Both the position numbers and the translations under genes were made by a program. A model generated the notes under the pieces. The model searched no databases. It was not told the origin of the DNA and worked only from the letters and a program-made list of their open reading frames with translations. Positions 34,429-41,991 of a stretch of DNA of 64,000 nucleotides are shown piece after piece (within the stretch, counting starts at the first letter, position 1; every line of letters starts with the position of its first letter). Source of the stretch: Dietzia sp032248695 (GTDB lineage: Bacteria; Actinomycetota; Actinomycetes; Mycobacteriales; Mycobacteriaceae); assembly GCF_032248695.1 (NCBI RefSeq), contig NZ_JAVHXC010000003.1:186001-250000 (forward strand). Reading direction: 5' to 3'.

Positions 34429-35340
34429 CTACTCTGCGCGCTCGACTGTGTCGACCCGTAAACGGCTCAGGCGCATGGCGCTGATCTTCCAGCCGCCACC
34501 CGTCTTTCGATATTCCTCGGTGTAGTGCCCGTAGCCGTGCAGACTTCGCAGTCCGGGCCTCGCGGACCCGTCCGGCCACCACAGTTTGTCCTCCATCGCC
34601 CACGTCCCGATCGCCGAGGCCGGGGAGCTGATCGAGATCTCGGGGGTGTGGCCGTGGTGGACGGTCTCGACGTTCTCGATGCTGGCGCGGAGGAACGGTA
34701 TGTACTCGTCACGGGACCGGGTGATCCCGCCGCCAGATTCGGTCATGTCGATCTCGACGTCCTCGGTGAAGACGGATGCGAGACCGTCCCAGTCCTTGGT
34801 GTCCATGAACCTGAAGTAGCGGGCTTTGAGCTGCCTGATCGCCTCCACGTCGGCTGCGGTGTCCGGGGCCTCCGGCGCCCACCCACTACCGTGCCGGTCG
34901 GGCTGGCCGCCGAAGACACGGATGTCACCGAGGGTCCCGTTCATGTGCTTTGTCCGATGGCTCATCCGCCAGGCGTCGCCGACCAGTTGCCATTCGTCGT
35001 GGTAGTCGCCGAACGTGGAGAAGCTCAGCCCCTGCCGGTCGTCGATCCCGAGGTGCAGGTCGGCGACGTACGTCCGGCTCGTGGCCGTGCCGCTCGGGAT
35101 ATCCACGTCGATGAGCATCGTGCCCAGCAGGTGCTGGGTGGGACCGCAGTTGTCCAGGAAGGACCGGATCACATCCACGACTTCCACCGGGCCGTGGAGC
35201 GTGCCCGTGCCGAGCTCTGCTGTTGCTCCCGGCAGCATGATCTCGTGTAGGACCGGCCAGTCCTTCTCGTCCATCGCGCGCGCGAACCGGGCGAGTGCAC
35301 GAGCGATCTCTCGCTCGGCCGCGAGGATCTCGAGATCCAT
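34429..35340 (-). CDS. Tandem SnoaL-like (ketosteroid isomerase fold) protein
   Basis: A 303-residue protein made of two SnoaL/NTF2-like domains. The first is about residues 1-140 and the second about 160-300, each opening with a helix like AIRQLKARYFRFMDTKDWDGL and an FTEDVEI-type strand. The fold is that of ketosteroid isomerase and small dehydratases. The second domain shares HHGHTP, GTWAMED-LWW, LHGYGHY-EEY and LSRLRVD with the single-domain protein at 39650, so they are paralogs. A strong AAGGAG precedes the ATG. The gene is driven leftwards from operator site 8. The reaction is unknown. Confidence 0.8.
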   Translation of the reverse strand: MDLEILAAEREIARALARFARAMDEKDWPVLHEIMLPGATAELGTGTLHGPVEVVDVIRSFLDNCGPTQHLLGTMLIDVDIPSGTATSRTYVADLHLGIDDRQGLSFSTFGDYHDEWQLVGDAWRMSHRTKHMNGTLGDIRVFGGQPDRHGSGWAPEAPDTAADVEAIRQLKARYFRFMDTKDWDGLASVFTEDVEIDMTESGGGITRSRDEYIPFLRASIENVETVHHGHTPEISISSPASAIGTWAMEDKLWWPDGSARPGLRSLHGYGHYTEEYRKTGGGWKISAMRLSRLRVDTVERAE

Positions 35341-35442
35341 TCTGGGCTCCTTCTGGGACGGCCGGTGCCGGGACGGCTGGTGATGGTCTGCAACCTGCAG
35401 GTCCCCGATCATCCGATCAGGTGTGCTCGCTGTCACCGCCCG

Positions 35443-35457
35443 TCCCGCTCGGCGGGA
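35443..35457. promoter_or_regulatory. Island operator site 8, TCCCGCTCGGCGGGA
   Basis: Exact palindrome in a divergent promoter region. Leftwards, GATGAT (plus 35408-35413) follows after 29 nt for the tandem SnoaL gene. Rightwards, GAGAGT (35488-35493) follows after 30 nt for the KstD-like gene. Confidence 0.78.
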
Positions 35458-35596
35458 GACCTTCTTGTCGGGCGTGGCGCGAAGCCGGAGAGTCCGGGAG
35501 GTACCTGGTTCCGGGCTCCGGGAAGTCCGCGCCTCAGGAACCTGGCAATCAACGACGTCCCAGAATGACTACAGCCGACTCCCCTGGAGGACCCGC

Positions 35597-37075
35597 ATGG
35601 CCACACCCGAGGACCTCGGTCCGGTTCGAGCCGATCAGATCACCACGTGGGATCACGAGGCCGACGTGGTGATCGCCGGTTACGGGGTCGCCGGGGCCGC
35701 CGCGGCGGTGGGCGCCGCGCAGTCCGGAGCGGACGTCCTCGTCTTCGAACGGACCGGCGGCTGGGGTGGGGCCGCCGCGATGTCCGGCGGGATCATCTAT
35801 ATGGGAGGCGGCACGCCGCTGCAGAAGGCGTGCGGGTTCGACGACACTGTCGACGCGATGAAGGCGTTCATGAAGGCCGCGCTCGGTCCGGGCGTCGACG
35901 AGGAGAAGATCGACGCCTACTGCGAGGGCAGCGTCGACCACTACCACTGGCTGGTCGACAGCGGCGTCGTCTTCAAGGAGGAGTTCTGGGGCGAACCCGG
36001 ATGGGAGACCCCCGGCGACGAGGGGCTGATGTACTCGGGCGGCGAGAACGCGGCCCCGTTCAGCGCGACCATCCCGCCGGCTCCCCGCGGGCACGTCCCG
36101 CAGATGCCCGCCGAGGAGAAGCACGGCAGCTCGGCACGGGGCGGAGGCTACATGCTCATGAAACCGCTCACCGAGCTCGCGGACCGCCTCGGGGTCAGGG
36201 CCGAATACGACGTGCGGGCGCAGAGCCTCGTCGTCGACGATGACGGGCGCGTCGTAGGCCTGGTCGCCTCACGGTACGGTCGGCGGATCGCGGTCCGCGC
36301 CCGCGGCGGGGTGGTCCTGGCGAGCGGGAGCTTCGCCTACAACCAGACGATGCTCGAGTCCTACGCTCCGCGCCTGGTCAATCGCCCGGCGGCCTCCGTC
36401 GAGGAGCACGACGGCCGGTCGATCCGGATGGCCCAGGCTCTCGGCGCCGACCTGGCCCATATGGACGCCACGGAGGTCGCCTTCTTCTGCAACCCGCAGC
36501 TCTTCGTCCGCGGGATCCTGGTCAACGGCCGCGGCCAGCGGTACATCAACGAGGACACCTACGCGGGCCGCGTCGGGCAGGCCACGCTCATCGAGAACGA
36601 CAACCAGGCGTTCCTCATCATCGACGAGGCCTCCTACGAGGAGGGCATGGCGAGCCGGTCGTCGAGCGCCGGCATCCCCGCGCCGCTGACCTGGGCCGCG
36701 GAGACCGTCGAGGAACTCGAGCGCGAGATGGGCCTACCCGAGGGGGCGTTGCAGTCCACCGTCGAGGTGTACAACCGCCACGCGAGCGAGGGGAAGGATC
36801 CCCTGTTCGGCAAGAGCCCCGAGTGGGTCCGGCCCCTCGGCACCCCGCTGGGGGCCATCGATCTGCGCGGTCGTACCGGCGGCTTCACCCTGGGTGGCCT
36901 GCGTACGGACGTCGACTCGGCCGTTCTGCACGCCTCCGGCCGGCCGATCCCGGGTCTGTTCGCGGCCGGCCGGTGCACCTCCGGTGTGTGTGCGGGCGGG
37001 TACGCCTCGGGAACCTCGCTCGGGGACGGGAGCTTCTTCGGCCGCCGCGCCGGGATCGCCGCCGCGCGGGCCTGA
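35597..37075 (+). CDS. KstD-like FAD-dependent ketosteroid dehydrogenase-family protein
   Basis: A 492-residue flavoprotein with GGAGG before the ATG at 35597. The FAD motif AGYGVAGAAAAVGAAQSG is followed by ERTGGWGGAAAMSGG and YMGGGTPLQKACG. The C-terminal GLFAAGRCTSGVCAGGY and SGTSLGDGSFFGRRAG match the flavin and substrate contacts of delta-1/delta-4 ketosteroid dehydrogenases. It is closer to KstD than the flavoprotein at the end of the kshA operon and is the best candidate for the dehydrogenation that pairs with KshA. The final assignment needs substrate tests. It is controlled from operator site 8. Confidence 0.82.
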   Translation: MATPEDLGPVRADQITTWDHEADVVIAGYGVAGAAAAVGAAQSGADVLVFERTGGWGGAAAMSGGIIYMGGGTPLQKACGFDDTVDAMKAFMKAALGPGVDEEKIDAYCEGSVDHYHWLVDSGVVFKEEFWGEPGWETPGDEGLMYSGGENAAPFSATIPPAPRGHVPQMPAEEKHGSSARGGGYMLMKPLTELADRLGVRAEYDVRAQSLVVDDDGRVVGLVASRYGRRIAVRARGGVVLASGSFAYNQTMLESYAPRLVNRPAASVEEHDGRSIRMAQALGADLAHMDATEVAFFCNPQLFVRGILVNGRGQRYINEDTYAGRVGQATLIENDNQAFLIIDEASYEEGMASRSSSAGIPAPLTWAAETVEELEREMGLPEGALQSTVEVYNRHASEGKDPLFGKSPEWVRPLGTPLGAIDLRGRTGGFTLGGLRTDVDSAVLHASGRPIPGLFAAGRCTSGVCAGGYASGTSLGDGSFFGRRAGIAAARA

Positions 37076-37133
37076 CACCGCGGCCTTCCCGGCGGGCCGC
37101 GACCCGCTCCTCACAGGGGGGGGCGAGACGGAA

Positions 37134-37176
37134 CCGGCCCGGCATCGTCCGGTGAGACCGGGCGAGGCCGGGCCGG
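37134..37176. terminator. Hairpin between convergent genes
   Basis: Perfect 10-bp inverted repeat CCGGCCCGGC (37134-37143) and GCCGGGCCGG (37167-37176) with a 23-nt loop. It lies between the ends of the KstD-like gene and the SnoaL-like gene. Confidence 0.5.
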
Positions 37177-37193
37177 TGGGAACGACCGCCGCC

Positions 37194-37673
37194 TCAGGCC
37201 GCCGGGCCGTCGATCCGCAGCAGCTCCCGCGCTTCGGGAGCGCCGTTGAGTTCACGGGTGATGCGGTGCTCGACCCGCCACCCGTCAGGGGTGCGTGCCA
37301 ACCGGATGCGGTGGCTGCCGGACAGAAGGATCCGGTACGACTCGGCCTCACGCGTCACGAGAATCGACTCACACACCGCGGTGGCCCGGTCGCCGTCGAT
37401 GCTCACGTGGGCCGGGCCGATGAAGTGAGTGCTGCCGGACCGGAGGAAGTTCTGGTGCGATTCCGAGTACACCATCGCCCGGATGTCCTCGCGGGAGCGC
37501 ATGTGCAGCCCGGGGACGTCGTACTCACCGTTCTCCGTCCACAATCCTGCGGCGCCGTCAGCGTCACCGCGGTCGACCAGGGGCCCGTAGGACGCCAGGA
37601 GCCGCGTGATCTCCAGATGGTCTTCGAGGTGCTGGAGACGGCGCGCCAGGACCTCGTACTTCTCATCACTCAT
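37194..37673 (-). CDS. SnoaL-like (NTF2/ketosteroid isomerase fold) protein
   Basis: A 159-residue single SnoaL-like domain: an N-terminal helix LEDHLEITRLLASYGPLVDRG (in part), a WTENGEYDVPG strand, HFIGPAHVSIDG and RVEHRITREL. This matches the SnoaL_4 type common beside steroid and aromatic degradation genes. The ribosome site is AGGAAGAG. It lies 35 bp behind the SDR gene and is probably co-transcribed with it. It differs much from the other two SnoaL-like proteins of the island. The role, isomerase, dehydratase or binding protein, is not known. Confidence 0.78.
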   Translation of the reverse strand: MSDEKYEVLARRLQHLEDHLEITRLLASYGPLVDRGDADGAAGLWTENGEYDVPGLHMRSREDIRAMVYSESHQNFLRSGSTHFIGPAHVSIDGDRATAVCESILVTREAESYRILLSGSHRIRLARTPDGWRVEHRITRELNGAPEARELLRIDGPAA

Positions 37674-37708
37674 GTTCTTCTCTTCCTGGGTGTCTGTTGC
37701 GGGCGTGC

Positions 37709-38500
37709 TCAGTCCGGCGGCGGCAGAAGCTTCTGCGCGGCGGCCCTGGACGCGAGCAACAACTCGGCACGGTTGTGGCCGCTCTTGGTCAGGACGTCGT
37801 CCTCGAAGCCCTCGACGACGACGACGGGGCCGTTCGCGAGACTGGCCAGTCCCTGGGCGGCCACGTCACGCGGCTCGGCGATCTTCAGGCCCGGCCGGTC
37901 CATGTTCAGCCCGGCCCGCGCCATCGCCGGGGTTCGGGTCAGGCCGAGGACGAGCTCCAGGACGTCGACGTCGTGGTCCTGCATCTCCAGCCACAATCCC
38001 TCGGCGAACGTCCGACAGAAGGACTTGACCGCGGAGTAGATGCTGATCTGAGCAGACCCCAGGTACCCGCTCAGCGAACCGACCAACAGGATCCCGCCGC
38101 GCCGTCGCTCCCGCATCAGGTTTCCGAAGTGGTGGACGAGCTTCAGCTGCGCGGTGATGTTGAGATCGATCACGTCCCGGAAGCGCTCGAGGTCCCCGGT
38201 AACGAACTCGTGGCCGTACGTGTTGGCACCCGCGTTGTAGACGAACAACCCCACCGTGAGATCCGAGGTCACCGCGACGATCTCGTCGAACGCCCCCTCC
38301 GCGAGCAGGTCCACGGACAGGGTGCGCACCTCTGCCCCCAGCGCCCGGCACCGTTCCGCGGTGTCGGCGAGCGGCCCTTCCTTGCGTGCCAGCAGCACGA
38401 GGTTCATCCCCGCCTCGGCCAGCTGCGCGGCCATCTCGGCGCCGACGCCTTCGGACCCGCCTGCGATGACGGCCCACGGGCCGTACTTGTCGATATCCAC
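37709..38500 (-). CDS. Short-chain dehydrogenase
   Basis: A 263-residue SDR with a GTG start and AAGGAG upstream. The cofactor motif is AGGSEGVGAEM, a variant in which Gly replaces the first Thr-Gly. YNAGANTYG, a serine in LVGSLSG and YSAVK complete the core. The ending (VLTKSGHNRAELLLASRAAAQKL) resembles the 17beta-hydroxysteroid dehydrogenase 12/13 side of the family. No -10-like hexamer lies at the 29-30 nt spacing leftwards of operator site 9, so its own promoter is not identified. Confidence 0.8.
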   Translation of the reverse strand: MDIDKYGPWAVIAGGSEGVGAEMAAQLAEAGMNLVLLARKEGPLADTAERCRALGAEVRTLSVDLLAEGAFDEIVAVTSDLTVGLFVYNAGANTYGHEFVTGDLERFRDVIDLNITAQLKLVHHFGNLMRERRRGGILLVGSLSGYLGSAQISIYSAVKSFCRTFAEGLWLEMQDHDVDVLELVLGLTRTPAMARAGLNMDRPGLKIAEPRDVAAQGLASLANGPVVVVEGFEDDVLTKSGHNRAELLLASRAAAQKLLPPPD

Positions 38501-38605
38501 CTGAGGGACTCCTTTTCCTGGTGATCAGGGTGAGTGGCCACGGTCGCACCGATCCCGGGCCTGCGGCGCGGGCCGTTCCGACCAGTGGGCACGTCACCCG
38601 ATTCC

Positions 38606-38620
38606 GCCCGTCTGACGGGA
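38606..38620. promoter_or_regulatory. Island operator site 9, GCCCGTCTGACGGGA
   Basis: One base from the palindrome arms. Rightwards, CACACT (38650-38655) follows after 29 nt and the ATG at 38663 comes 7 nt later, so the LLM gene is probably leaderless. Confidence 0.68.
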
Positions 38621-38662
38621 GCGGTCGTTCACGTGGAGGCGCCACGAGGCACACTTCGACGT

Positions 38663-39568
38663 ATGCGTCTGGGAATCTCGACACCGGCTGTCACCGTGTA
38701 CCCGCCGACCGCCTCCGAATGGGAGCCCTCGGCGGGGATTCAGGACATCGCCCGCATCGCAGTGGCCGCGGACGAACTCGGCTACCACCACCTCACATGC
38801 AGCGAGCACGTGGCCGTCCCCGCCGACATCGCCGCCGTGCGCGGCGGCACCTACTGGGATCCATTGGCCACTCTCGGCTACGTGGCCGCGCTGACCACGC
38901 GGATCCGGCTGGCCACCCAGGTGCTGGTGCTGGGTTATCACCACCCCCTGGAGATCGCCAAGCGCTACGGCACTCTCGACGCGGTCAGCGGGGGCCGGCT
39001 GATCCTGGGTCTGGGTGTGGGCAGCCTGGAGCAGGAGTTCGAGCTCCTCGGCGCCCCGTTCGCCGACCGCGGGGCCCGGGCGGACGATGCGCTCGCCGCG
39101 CTCCGCGCCTCACTGTCCGTGTCCGAGCCCGAGTATCACGGCCGCTTTCACGACTACTCGGGATTCATCGTGCGGCCGCACGCCGTCCAGGACCGGGTCC
39201 CGTTGTGGATCGGCGGGCGGACCCGGCGCTCCCTGCGGCGGGCGCTGGACCACGGCGACGGGTGGGTGCCGTTCGGACTGTCCCTCCCGGACATGGAGTC
39301 GATGCTGGCCGGGGTGGCCGAGGCCCGCTCGTCGTCGTCCTCGTCGTCTTCGGCCTTCGATGTGGTCCTCTCCCCCGACCGCATGCTCGACCCCCTCGGC
39401 GACCCCGCCGCGACGGCGCGCGCGCTCGAGGCCGTCGCGCGCGCCGGCGCGACGATCACCGGGGTCAGCATCACCGCACGCGACGCCTCCCACTACTGCG
39501 ACCAGCTCGCGGAACTCCGCGAGCTCGCCGCGGGCGAGGGCCACGAGTTCACGTCCGTCGACCGATGA
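38663..39568 (+). CDS. F420-dependent LLM-class oxidoreductase
   Basis: A 301-residue luciferase-like TIM-barrel protein of the actinobacterial F420-dependent group. It starts MRLGISTPAVTV, has LTCSEHVAVP, YWDPLATLGYVAALTTRIRL (in part), GRLILGLGVGSLEQEFE and VPLWIGGRT. The ATG at 38663 is chosen because the operator and -10 geometry put transcription start there; an upstream in-frame ATG at 38534 would overlap the operator. A run of eight serines (about residues 217-224), encoded by tandem TCG/TCC codons, is unusual and prone to slippage. It could reduce an unsaturated ketone. Confidence 0.83.
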   Translation: MRLGISTPAVTVYPPTASEWEPSAGIQDIARIAVAADELGYHHLTCSEHVAVPADIAAVRGGTYWDPLATLGYVAALTTRIRLATQVLVLGYHHPLEIAKRYGTLDAVSGGRLILGLGVGSLEQEFELLGAPFADRGARADDALAALRASLSVSEPEYHGRFHDYSGFIVRPHAVQDRVPLWIGGRTRRSLRRALDHGDGWVPFGLSLPDMESMLAGVAEARSSSSSSSSAFDVVLSPDRMLDPLGDPAATARALEAVARAGATITGVSITARDASHYCDQLAELRELAAGEGHEFTSVDR

Positions 39569-39591
39569 GACCCGCGCCGGCTCCCGTCAGC

Positions 39592-39606
39592 ATCCGCTGA
39601 GCGGGA
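39592..39606. promoter_or_regulatory. Island operator site 10, ATCCGCTGAGCGGGA
   Basis: Two mismatches in the left arm, but the core CCGCTGAGCGG is symmetric. Rightwards, CAGAGT (39637-39642) follows after 30 nt and the ATG at 39650 comes 7 nt later, which fits leaderless transcription. Confidence 0.66.
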
Positions 39607-39649
39607 GGCCAGGCGGCGAAACCGGCACGAGACGGGCAGAGTCGCCCCC

Positions 39650-40165
39650 ATGACCTTTCCTGTGACACTCTCCGGAACCGACCGACTCCACGCTCTCGAG
39701 GAGATCACACGCGTCTTCGCGGCCCGCCTCCACGCGCTGGACATGAAGCAGTGGGACCTCTACCCCACCCTGCACACCGACGACGTGGTCTCAGAGACGT
39801 GGGGCGGGGTCCCCGTCGACCGGCAACCCACCTCCGACGGGGTCGCCAACCGGGTGGTCGGCAACGAACGGCTCGCGCAGACCATCAGGGCGTTCATGGA
39901 ACGCAAGGCCATCACGTCGGTCCACCACGGGCACACGCCGCTCATCGAGTTCACCTCCGACACCACCGCCAGGGGCACCTGGGCCATGGAGGACATGCTG
40001 TGGTGGACCCACCCGGACGGTGCGGAGGAGCGCCTGCACGGCTACGGGCACTACCACGAGGAGTACCGGCTGGTCGACGGCGTGTGGCTGATCAGCTACC
40101 GCGGTCTCAGCCGTCTCCGCGTGGATCACACGCCCCGATTCCACGACGCGATCCCCGAACTCTGA
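39650..40165 (+). CDS. SnoaL-like (ketosteroid isomerase fold) protein
   Basis: A 171-residue single-domain SnoaL-like protein. It shares HHGHTP, GTWAMED-LWW, LHGYGHY-EEY and LSRLRVD with the second half of the tandem protein at 34429, so both descend from one duplicated gene. There is no Shine-Dalgarno; the start is supported by the promoter geometry from operator site 10. Its stop abuts the stop of the convergent glutaminase gene at 40166. It is the last gene of the island by operator content. Confidence 0.8.
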   Translation: MTFPVTLSGTDRLHALEEITRVFAARLHALDMKQWDLYPTLHTDDVVSETWGGVPVDRQPTSDGVANRVVGNERLAQTIRAFMERKAITSVHHGHTPLIEFTSDTTARGTWAMEDMLWWTHPDGAEERLHGYGHYHEEYRLVDGVWLISYRGLSRLRVDHTPRFHDAIPEL

Positions 40166-41422
40166 TCAGCGGGCGGCCCGGCGGGTGATCGGGCGGGTAC
40201 CGTCCCCGAGATCCGGGTCCGGCAGGCGCCGGCCCGGGTCCGCCAGGCCCACGGTGTGCCCGTCGTTCGCCAGTCGCCGCATCGCCTCGAGCAGCATCCG
40301 CCGGGCGCTGGTGTTGACCGAGGACACCCGGCTGAGGTCCAGCGTCACCTCACCCGGCCCCTCCGGGATCTCCGCGAGGCGCCGCAGCACCTGCTCGGCG
40401 CTGGCGAACGTCATGGGGCCCTGCAGGCGGAACGTCCGGCGCCCGGAGATCTCGTCGAACCGGACCGACCGCACGGCCTCCACCTCGGTGACCGTGGTGT
40501 TCATCAGATGCAGGTCGAGGTCCCGGGACAGCCGCTCGAACGTGCGCACCCCCTCCACGCTGTGCCCGTGCTCGTCGAGCCGGGGCGAGAACACCCCCAG
40601 CCCCACCTGGCCGGGCAGCGCGCCGAGGATCCCGCCGGACACCCCGCTCTTGGCGGGGATCCCCACCGTGGACATCCAGTCGCCTGCGGCGTCGTACATC
40701 CCGCACGTGGTCATCACGGCGAGCACCTGGCGCGCGACCGGCGCCGACACCACGCGCTCCCGCGTGACCGGGTTGACGCCGCCGGTGGCCAACGTGACGG
40801 CCATGACGGCGAGGTCCCGCACCGTCACCCGGTAGGCGCACTGCCGCGTGTACCCGCGCACGGCCTCGTCCGGATCACCGTCGATGATCCCGCCGGCCCG
40901 CACGAGATTGGCCATCGCGCGGTTGCGGAACGCCGTGCGCAGCTCGGACTCACACACCGCGCCGTCGACCTCCAGGCGCCGTCCCGCGAACGCCGAGAGC
41001 CCGTCCGCGATCGCCGCGCCGCGTTCCTCCTCCGACGCGCCGGGCGGGCCGACGAGCGTGTGCGTGGTGATGGCCCCGATGTTGATCATCGGATTGCGGG
41101 GCCGGCCCGTGTCGCGGTTGAGCGAGATCTGGTTGAAGGCATCGCCGGACGGCTCCACCTCGACCTTCTCCAGCACCGCCTCGATCCCGCGGTCGCGCAG
41201 GGCGAGCGCGTAGGCGAACGGCTTGCTCATGGACTGGATCGTGAACTCCGCGTCCGCGTCCCCGGCCGTGTACACGACCCCGTCCATCGTGCAGGCGGCC
41301 ACCGCGAACCGGTCCGGGTCGACGGCCGCGAGTTCGGGGATGTAGTCGGCGAGCCGGCCGTCCCCGCCGTCCGAGCAGGCGTCGCGGATCTCGAGCAGAT
41401 AGTCAGGTACCGGCGTCTTCAC
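40166..41422 (-). CDS. glsA: Glutaminase A with C-terminal STAS domain
   Basis: A 418-residue protein starting at GTG. Residues 1-310 are a beta-lactamase-like glutaminase: the nucleophile S-x-x-K in QSMSKPFAYAL, FNQISLN, NPMINIGAI, and GIPAKSGVSGGI near the end of the domain. It deamidates glutamine to glutamate. Residues about 325-400 form a STAS domain (VTLDLSRVSSVNTSARRMLLEA), a sulfate-transporter/anti-sigma-antagonist fold found in some actinobacterial glutaminases and probably regulatory. Confidence 0.92.
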   Translation of the reverse strand: MKTPVPDYLLEIRDACSDGGDGRLADYIPELAAVDPDRFAVAACTMDGVVYTAGDADAEFTIQSMSKPFAYALALRDRGIEAVLEKVEVEPSGDAFNQISLNRDTGRPRNPMINIGAITTHTLVGPPGASEEERGAAIADGLSAFAGRRLEVDGAVCESELRTAFRNRAMANLVRAGGIIDGDPDEAVRGYTRQCAYRVTVRDLAVMAVTLATGGVNPVTRERVVSAPVARQVLAVMTTCGMYDAAGDWMSTVGIPAKSGVSGGILGALPGQVGLGVFSPRLDEHGHSVEGVRTFERLSRDLDLHLMNTTVTEVEAVRSVRFDEISGRRTFRLQGPMTFASAEQVLRRLAEIPEGPGEVTLDLSRVSSVNTSARRMLLEAMRRLANDGHTVGLADPGRRLPDPDLGDGTRPITRRAAR

Positions 41423-41512
41423 GTCACCAGCGTGTCATGCACGGCCGGGTCCCCGCCCGGGAGGGAGGAACCGTCCCCGCCGGGCCGGGGACGGAACCGC
41501 CCCGCCCTGGGC

Positions 41513-41917
41513 TCAGTGGTGGTCGTCGTCCGCCTTGGTGGGGTGGACGGTGCCGTGCTCGTGCTCGGGCGGGCCGTACAGCGAGTAGACCTTGAGGTCG
41601 TCCTCGCCGATGTTGGTGACGTTGTGCCAGCTCCCGGCGGGGACGAGGATGGCCCAGTCGTCGGAGACCTCGCGCACGAAGTCCAGCTGGTCCTCCGCCG
41701 GACCCATCTCGACCCGGCCCCGGCCGGACTCGACGCGCAGGAACTGGTCGTGGTCGGCGTGGACCTCCAGGCCGATGTCGTCGCCGGGCTTGATGCTCAT
41801 GACGGTGAGCTGCATGTGCGAGCCCGTCCAGAGGGTGGTCCGGTACGTGTCGTTGTCGAGGGTGGCCTTCTCGATGTCGACGACGAACGGGTGCGGACCC
41901 TGGTCGGTGGGGCTCAT
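41513..41917 (-). CDS. Cupin-domain protein
   Basis: A 134-residue single cupin. Motif 1 is in LEVHADHDQFLRVESGRG and motif 2 in ILVPAGSWHNVTNIG, giving two or three histidines and a glutamate for a metal. This resembles bacterial cupins of the mannose-6-phosphate isomerase-like group that bind small ligands. The C-terminus is rich in His and Asp (KADDDHH). An AGAGGA ribosome site precedes the ATG. It lies 74 bp downstream of the FAD-Rieske gene. Confidence 0.82.
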   Translation of the reverse strand: MSPTDQGPHPFVVDIEKATLDNDTYRTTLWTGSHMQLTVMSIKPGDDIGLEVHADHDQFLRVESGRGRVEMGPAEDQLDFVREVSDDWAILVPAGSWHNVTNIGEDDLKVYSLYGPPEHEHGTVHPTKADDDHH

Positions 41918-41991
41918 GGATGATCCTCTTTCCTCGATGGGTGGGGCTGTCGGGGCCGGCGGCGGGCTCCGCCACCGCGACGGCCGGGCGG

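Noticed and set aside
38500..38606. Leftward promoter from operator site 9 into the SDR at 37709
   Set aside because: No hexamer with A at position 2 and T at position 6 begins at 29-30 nt on that side, unlike at the other sites, so this direction was not counted.
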